Source: Bhargavaea ullalensis
GTDB taxonomy: Bacteria; Bacillota; Bacilli; Bacillales_A; Planococcaceae
Reading direction: 5' to 3' (one strand)
DNA length: 64,000 nucleotides
Assembly: GCF_040545425.1 (NCBI RefSeq)
Contig: NZ_JBEPLW010000016.1
Part shown: piece after piece, positions 59,673 to 64,000 of the stretch
Layout: every line of letters begins with the position of its first letter
How positions within the stretch are numbered: the stretch's first letter is position 1
Notes under the pieces: generated by a model
What the model saw: the letters and a program-made list of their open reading frames with translations, nothing else
The model's database searches: none
What the model was told of the DNA's origin: nothing
Position numbers and translations under genes: made by a program

Positions 59673-61202
59673 TCAGCCGGCCGGGATGTTCACTTGTTCG
59701 CGCAGTTTGAATTTCATGAGCTTGCCGGAAGCGTTTCGCGGCAGTTCCTCTTCAAAGAGGATGTTTCTTGGAATCTTAAAAGCAGATAGGTTCTTCCGGC
59801 AGTAGGCCTCGAGCTCATCCGGATCGATCGTTTCTCCCTTTTTTGGAACGATCACCGCCGTCACGACTTCGCCCCACTTGGGGTCGGCAGTTCCGATGAT
59901 GGCGACATCTGCAATCTGGGGATGCCCGTGAAGGACGTTTTCCACTTCTACGGAGTAGACGTTTTCGCCGCCGGTGATGATCATGTCTTTGCTGCGGTCA
60001 ACGATGTAGACATAGCCGTCTTCGTCACGGTATCCGAGGTCTCCCGTATGAAGCCAGCCGTCCCGCAGGGTGTCCGCCGTGGCTTCCGGCTTTTTGTAGT
60101 ATTCCTTCATGATGGTCGGACCTCTCAAAATCAGTTCGCCGACTTCTCCGGGCACAGTTTCGCGGCCGTCCGGCGTGACGAGTTTGGCTTCGGTGAGCCA
60201 CAGGCCTTCTTTGCCGGCGGAGCCGACTTTGGTTTCGTGGCCGGCGGGGGACAGGAAGATGCCGGACGGACCGCCTTCGGTGAGGCCGCACAGGCTGTAA
60301 AAGTTTTTGGTGTTGAAGAACTCGATGCACGCATTCACCTGTGAGGCGGACATCGGCGCGGCCCCGTAGGCGAACCGCTTCACCGAAGATGTGTCATAGC
60401 GGTTCTTGTCTTCATGGGCGAGCAGGGCGTTGTACATCGTCGGCACGGCAAAGAAGTTGGTGATCCGGTATTTTTCGATGTCCCGGAACACGGCGGCCGG
60501 ATTGAAGTCGCGGTGGATCACATGAGTCGCTCCGAGGAACAGGCCGCTCGTCAGGCAGATGATGAGCTGGGCGGCATGGAAAAGGGGCGCGAGATGGATA
60601 AAACGCTCCTCGGTGTTGTAGCCGAGCATGCCGATGAGCCCCACCATCGTGCTTGTCACCCGCTGATGGTCGAACAAGGCACCTTTCGGGTGACCGGTCG
60701 TTCCGGAAGTGTACAAGATATGAAGATCGTCGGTGTCCGCAAGTGGAACCTCCGGGTTGGAAACGTTTTCAGAAAAAGCCGATTCGATGGTCCGATTGCC
60801 GCTGATCGCAGGTGGTCCGGTGGTGATCACCTGACGGATGGCGGGGATGTCGCTGATTGTGCTCTGGATCATTTCTTCGTATTCTGAATCACAGATGACG
60901 AGAACGCTGTCGGACTGGCCGAGGATATAGGCGAGCTCCCGCTCCACGAGCCGGAAATTCATCGGTACGAGAACGGCGCCGATTTTGACGCATGCAAGAT
61001 AGGCGATGGCGAAGTGGTCGGAGTTTTTCATCATCAAGGCGACTTTCTCGCCTTTTTTTATTCCTGATTCCATCAGTCCATTGGCCAGCCGGTTCACTGT
61101 TCTGTTGAGGGCTTCGTACGTGTAAGTCCGATCTTCATAGATGACTGCCGTCTTTTCCGGATGCCTTAACACGTTTTGTTCAAATACCTGTACGAGATTC
61201 AT
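59673..61202 (-). CDS. Acyl-CoA ligase (AMP-dependent synthetase)
   Basis: 509 aa. ANL-superfamily motifs: DLHILYTSGTTGHPKGALFD (P-loop), GAAPMSASQV, YSLCGLTEGGPSG (A5), GWLHTGDLGYRDEDGYVYIV (A7), DMIITGGENVYSVEVE (A8) and the catalytic Lys in RNASGKLMKFKL near the C-terminus. Activates a fatty or aromatic carboxylic acid to its CoA thioester. Encoded 39 nt downstream of an enoyl-CoA hydratase, as in small beta-oxidation-type operons. Confidence 0.92.
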   Translation of the reverse strand: MNLVQVFEQNVLRHPEKTAVIYEDRTYTYEALNRTVNRLANGLMESGIKKGEKVALMMKNSDHFAIAYLACVKIGAVLVPMNFRLVERELAYILGQSDSVLVICDSEYEEMIQSTISDIPAIRQVITTGPPAISGNRTIESAFSENVSNPEVPLADTDDLHILYTSGTTGHPKGALFDHQRVTSTMVGLIGMLGYNTEERFIHLAPLFHAAQLIICLTSGLFLGATHVIHRDFNPAAVFRDIEKYRITNFFAVPTMYNALLAHEDKNRYDTSSVKRFAYGAAPMSASQVNACIEFFNTKNFYSLCGLTEGGPSGIFLSPAGHETKVGSAGKEGLWLTEAKLVTPDGRETVPGEVGELILRGPTIMKEYYKKPEATADTLRDGWLHTGDLGYRDEDGYVYIVDRSKDMIITGGENVYSVEVENVLHGHPQIADVAIIGTADPKWGEVVTAVIVPKKGETIDPDELEAYCRKNLSAFKIPRNILFEEELPRNASGKLMKFKLREQVNIPAG

Positions 61203-61241
61203 GTCCCATCCCCCTAAAGTTTTGGTCCGGTGGCTCGATCG

Positions 61242-62027
61242 TCAGTAGCCCCTGAATGCCGGCCGGCGCTTTTCGGCGAACGCGGACAGGCCTTCTGTCA
61301 GGTCGTGCGATTTGGTGTGTTCCCGGAGTGACAGCAGTTCTTGTTTCAAGGCAATCTCCAGCGGCTGTTCCATGCCGTCCGCGACGAGTTCCTTCATCTT
61401 CCGTAGCACCAGCGGGCTTTTCGCGGAAATTTTATCAGCCGTGTCCTGGACGGCGGCCTCCAGATTTTCTGGCGGGACCACTTCCTGGACCAGGCCGAAG
61501 TCTTTCATATCATCTGCACTGAGGAAGTCTCCCGTGAACAGCAGGTATTTGGCCCGGTTGATGCCGATTTTTCTCGGCAATTTCACGGCGCCGCCGCCTC
61601 CCGGGATCACGCCGAAATTCGCATGACCGTCACCGATTCTTGCTTTCTGTGAAGCGATGACAATGTCCGCCGTCATGGCAATTTCCAGCCCGCCCGCCAC
61701 CGTGATGCCATTGAGTGCTGCGATTAATGGCTTGCTCAACTTTTCGAGTTTGCCGAACACCGACCCGACAAGGTCCAGCAGGCCCGGTTCAAGGGAGTCT
61801 TGCGTTTCAATGTCTTCCAGCAATTCCTTCAGGTCTGCCCCTGCACAAAACGCTTTTCCTTTTCCTGAGACGATTACAACCCGGACGTCTTCATCGTGTT
61901 CGGCCCGGATCACCGCTTCTTCAAGTGCGCGAAGCAGTTCTTTGCTGATGGCGTTCATTTCCTCGGGCCGATTCAAGTAAATCCAGGCGGACTGGTTTCG
62001 TTTCTCGTACAAAATCGGTTCTGTCAT
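61242..62027 (-). CDS. Enoyl-CoA hydratase/isomerase family protein
   Basis: 261 aa from ATG 62027 (AGGAGGAG SD; the upstream ATG at 62072 lacks one). Crotonase features: AFCAGADLKELLED (oxyanion loop), ALNGITVAGGLEIAMTAD and GVIPGGGGAVKLPRKIG, with Glu in the second catalytic position not certain. Hydrates enoyl-CoA or acts as a related crotonase. Forms a unit with the acyl-CoA ligase. Confidence 0.9.
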   Translation of the reverse strand: MTEPILYEKRNQSAWIYLNRPEEMNAISKELLRALEEAVIRAEHDEDVRVVIVSGKGKAFCAGADLKELLEDIETQDSLEPGLLDLVGSVFGKLEKLSKPLIAALNGITVAGGLEIAMTADIVIASQKARIGDGHANFGVIPGGGGAVKLPRKIGINRAKYLLFTGDFLSADDMKDFGLVQEVVPPENLEAAVQDTADKISAKSPLVLRKMKELVADGMEQPLEIALKQELLSLREHTKSHDLTEGLSAFAEKRRPAFRGY

Positions 62028-62252
62028 CTGTCTCCTCCTACATTTCATTTTCAATTGGGCATCCCGGCTCATTCACCTCCGAAATAGATGTCAGAATAAT
62101 TGTACTTCATAATAAATTAAGAGACAATCTCGTTTTGGAATGGGGTGCATTGGAAATTTCAACTATTTTACTGCAAAGGATCAAAAATAGGATATAATTG
62201 ATTAGAATTAAAGAAAATATTGGTGGATTTACAATGGAAGTGGGGGAACGGG

Positions 62253-62723
62253 ATGAACAAAAAGCGGGTTCAACGCGGCGGCTTTGTGATGATGGCTTTG
62301 TTCGGTGTGCTGGTCATCGTCAGCCTGAATGCGGGATTAATAAGAAGCACCCATCCGGTTGCCTGGCTTCTGTTGGCAGGCGCTTTTCTGAGGGTCTCGG
62401 TGTTTTCGGGAACCATCATGGGAGGAAGGAGAACAAGGAAAACGCAAGTGCCGGCCTCACCGGCAATGAAGTCTAAAAAAGGCACAGGGTCCCCGTCATT
62501 GAGGAAGATGGACCATGAAGCAGTCCCGGTTAACAGCCGCAAGCTGTCGAAGGTTCATGCGGAAGTGCTGCTCGATGCAAAAGAACGGAAATTGCGGCAT
62601 CTTGCCATCAAACGGGACCGTTTACAAGAGAAGTCGGAAATTGCGGAACTGGAAATGGAGATTCGCCGTGTGGCAAAAGAGCAGGAAGAAACAGAAGAAT
62701 ACTTGATGAGCCTGAAGGGATAA
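62253..62723 (+). CDS. Small membrane protein with coiled-coil tail (156 aa)
   Basis: ATG 62253 behind GGGGGAACGGG. Two short TM helices (FVMMALFGVLVIVSLNAGLI and WLLLAGAFLRVSVFSG), then a basic linker and a long charged helix (ERKLRHLAIKRDRLQEKSEI). Topology suggests a membrane-anchored cytoplasmic coiled coil. Family not recognised. Followed by a terminator. Confidence 0.6.
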   Translation: MNKKRVQRGGFVMMALFGVLVIVSLNAGLIRSTHPVAWLLLAGAFLRVSVFSGTIMGGRRTRKTQVPASPAMKSKKGTGSPSLRKMDHEAVPVNSRKLSKVHAEVLLDAKERKLRHLAIKRDRLQEKSEIAELEMEIRRVAKEQEETEEYLMSLKG

Positions 62724-62751
62724 AGAGCCCGGCTCGTCCCCGCGAACGATC

Positions 62752-62790
62752 GACACCCTCTTAAGATTTCATTGAGGCTGTCTTTTTTTT
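62752..62790 (+). terminator. Terminator after the small membrane-protein gene
   Basis: GACACCCTC (62752-62760) with GAGGCTGTC (62774-62782), one mismatch, then eight T residues. Confidence 0.8.
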
Positions 62791-62810
62791 GCCCAAATCT
62801 TTCATCCTAT

Positions 62811-62840
62811 GTATAATCCATCTCCCTTGTTTTCATACTG
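62811..62840 (+). promoter_or_regulatory. Sigma-G-like promoter of the germination gene
   Basis: GTATA at 62811-62815 and CATACTG at 62834-62840 with an 18-nt spacing fit the forespore sigma-G pattern (GHATR ... CATACTA). gerA-type operons are normally sigma-G dependent. Confidence 0.5.
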
Positions 62841-62869
62841 TCTGTAAATATGGCGGGAGAGGGGGCCGG

Positions 62870-64000
62870 ATGGCAATGACCGATAGGAAGCAAGATGCGT
62901 CTGCCGTGGATTCCGGACGGGACCGCCTGCAAAAGAGTCTGCAGGAGAATCTGCTTTTGTTAAAGGTGACTTTGGGAGAAAGCTCGGACATTGTCTGCCG
63001 GGAGGTCGCAATTGGCCGGGAAGGGATTCCGGCCGGTATTTTGTACACGGATGGTTTGACGGATACGGCCTCCCTCCAGGATTTTCTCCTGGAAACGCTG
63101 ATGATCGATTTGCCGGAAATAGAAGTAAGAGAGGGCGGACAGCCGGATGCCGCCTTCCTGGAAGAGCTGAAAGAACGGATTTTGACGGTCGCAGAAGTGC
63201 AGGAGTCCGACACGGTTTCTTCCTTGCTGGACAGTCTGCTGTCGGGGGATACACTCCTGCTCGTGGACGGGTTTGCCGCCGGCCTGGTTATCCCGAACCG
63301 AAAATGGGCGGAGCGGCAGGTCACCGAGCCGAATTCACAGACCGTTGTCCGCGGTCCGCGGGATTCGTTCACGGAAAATATCCGGGTGAACACGGCGCTG
63401 ATCCGGCGGCGGTTGAAGGATCCGAATCTATGGAATGAATCAAGAAAGGTCGGCACACGGTCCGGGACCGAGGTGGAGCTGATGTATATCCACGGCCTGG
63501 TCGAGGAAAGTGTGCTGGACGAGCTGCGCAGAAGGCTGGACTTGATCAAGATCGACGGGATCCTGTCAAGCGGATATATCGAGGAGTTTATCCAGGATAC
63601 CGACTATACGATGTTCCCCACGATCTACAACACGGAGCGGCCGGACGCGGTGGCGGCCAACCTGCTGGAGGGAAGAATTGCGATTCTCGTGGACGGCACT
63701 CCATTTGTGCTGATCGTGCCGGCGCTGTTCGTCCAGTTTTTCCAGTCTCCCGAAGATTATTATCAACGGGTGTTATTTTCAAGTTTTATCCGGCTCCTCC
63801 GTTATGCTTCGTTTTGGATCGCCATGCTGCTCCCGGCCTTTTATATCGCCATCACGACGTTCCACCCAAATATGCTGCCGCCGCCACTTTTGATCAGTCT
63901 GGCCGCCCAGCGCGAAGGTGTCCCGTTCCCGGCACTCATGGAGGCCTTCATCATGGAATTGGCGTTTGAGATTCTGAGGGAGGCCGGGCTGCGGATGCCG
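62870..64000 (+). CDS. GerA-family spore germination protein, A subunit (partial)
   Basis: Open from ATG 62870 to the window edge (377 codons, truncated). The hydrophilic N-terminal domain of GerAA-type subunits is clear: ILYTDGLTDTASLQDFLLE, SGDTLLLVDGF, GPRDSFTENIRVNTALIRRR, IDGILSSGYIEEFIQD and GRIAILVDGTPFVLIVPALF. TM helices begin at about residue 305 (SFWIAMLLPAFYIAITTF) with FHPNMLPPPLL, a family hallmark. Inner-membrane germinant-receptor subunit of the spore; B and C subunit genes are expected beyond the window. It shows the host forms endospores. Confidence 0.93.
   Translation, partial: MAMTDRKQDASAVDSGRDRLQKSLQENLLLLKVTLGESSDIVCREVAIGREGIPAGILYTDGLTDTASLQDFLLETLMIDLPEIEVREGGQPDAAFLEELKERILTVAEVQESDTVSSLLDSLLSGDTLLLVDGFAAGLVIPNRKWAERQVTEPNSQTVVRGPRDSFTENIRVNTALIRRRLKDPNLWNESRKVGTRSGTEVELMYIHGLVEESVLDELRRRLDLIKIDGILSSGYIEEFIQDTDYTMFPTIYNTERPDAVAANLLEGRIAILVDGTPFVLIVPALFVQFFQSPEDYYQRVLFSSFIRLLRYASFWIAMLLPAFYIAITTFHPNMLPPPLLISLAAQREGVPFPALMEAFIMELAFEILREAGLRMP

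Overview
The window looks like chromosomal DNA of an aerobic, endospore-forming member of the Bacillales (Bacillaceae or Planococcaceae type). The reasons are a GerA-type germinant receptor subunit at the right edge, a Bacillus-style xylose operon with XylR operator and CcpA (cre) sites, S-layer homology domains, strong Shine-Dalgarno sequences with GTG and TTG starts, and intrinsic terminators after most transcription units. Most genes are visibly G+C-rich with G/C third positions. The segments at about 0.3-2.5 kb, 11.5-13.1 kb and 20.2-24.8 kb are A+T-richer and carry accessory genes. I cannot name the species.

Layout. 0-2.5 kb: a stand-alone reverse transcriptase on the minus strand with a structured leader, next to a decayed IS4-type transposase. 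2.7-8.6 kb: xylA, xylB, a sugar/H+ symporter and xylR. 8.8-15.5 kb: small unknown proteins, an S-layer-homology protein, a DUF1643 protein, a restriction-endonuclease-fold protein, a SEC-C protein and a general-stress FMN-binding-fold protein. 15.7-20.2 kb: a TRAP transporter operon with a DapA-family aldolase/dehydratase and an XRE-cupin regulator. 20.3-24.8 kb: a TIR-domain protein coupled to a small gene, a LysR/YczE divergent pair, and a nucleotidyltransferase-like gene pair. 24.8-28.8 kb: an amidohydrolase with a membrane transporter, and a proline-iminopeptidase-like hydrolase. 29-48.3 kb: a large peptide locus with two oligopeptide-binding lipoproteins, one complete Opp/Dpp-type ABC transporter, three paralogous cytoplasmic S12 serine hydrolases, a cytoplasmic class A beta-lactamase-like hydrolase, a D-cysteine desulfhydrase-like PLP enzyme, two RpiR/MurR regulators, a YfcC-type carrier, an M20 deacylase and an N-acylamino-acid racemase. 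48.4-52.7 kb: a YtcJ-type amidohydrolase, a nitrilase-family hydrolase, a DUF3311 protein and an SSS symporter. 52.8-57.2 kb: a TyrR-like regulator, a class III aminotransferase and a YjiH-type membrane protein. 57.5-64 kb: a class V aminotransferase, acyl-CoA ligase and enoyl-CoA hydratase, a small membrane protein and the start of a gerA operon.

How the genes work together. The 29-48 kb region reads as one physiological theme: import of short, probably D-residue-containing peptides, cytosolic hydrolysis by SxxK enzymes, desulfhydration or deamination of D-cysteine-like products, and racemisation plus deacylation of N-acyl amino acids. This is inference from family membership and gene order.

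The least explained signals are (i) the reverse transcriptase with its structured upstream RNA, (ii) at least five intergenic arrays of 21-nt tandem units, all at gene 3' ends, (iii) a TIR effector with a GAF-like C-terminal half translationally coupled to a 70-aa gene, and (iv) a nucleotidyltransferase-like two-gene unit. No tRNA, rRNA or CRISPR array was seen.
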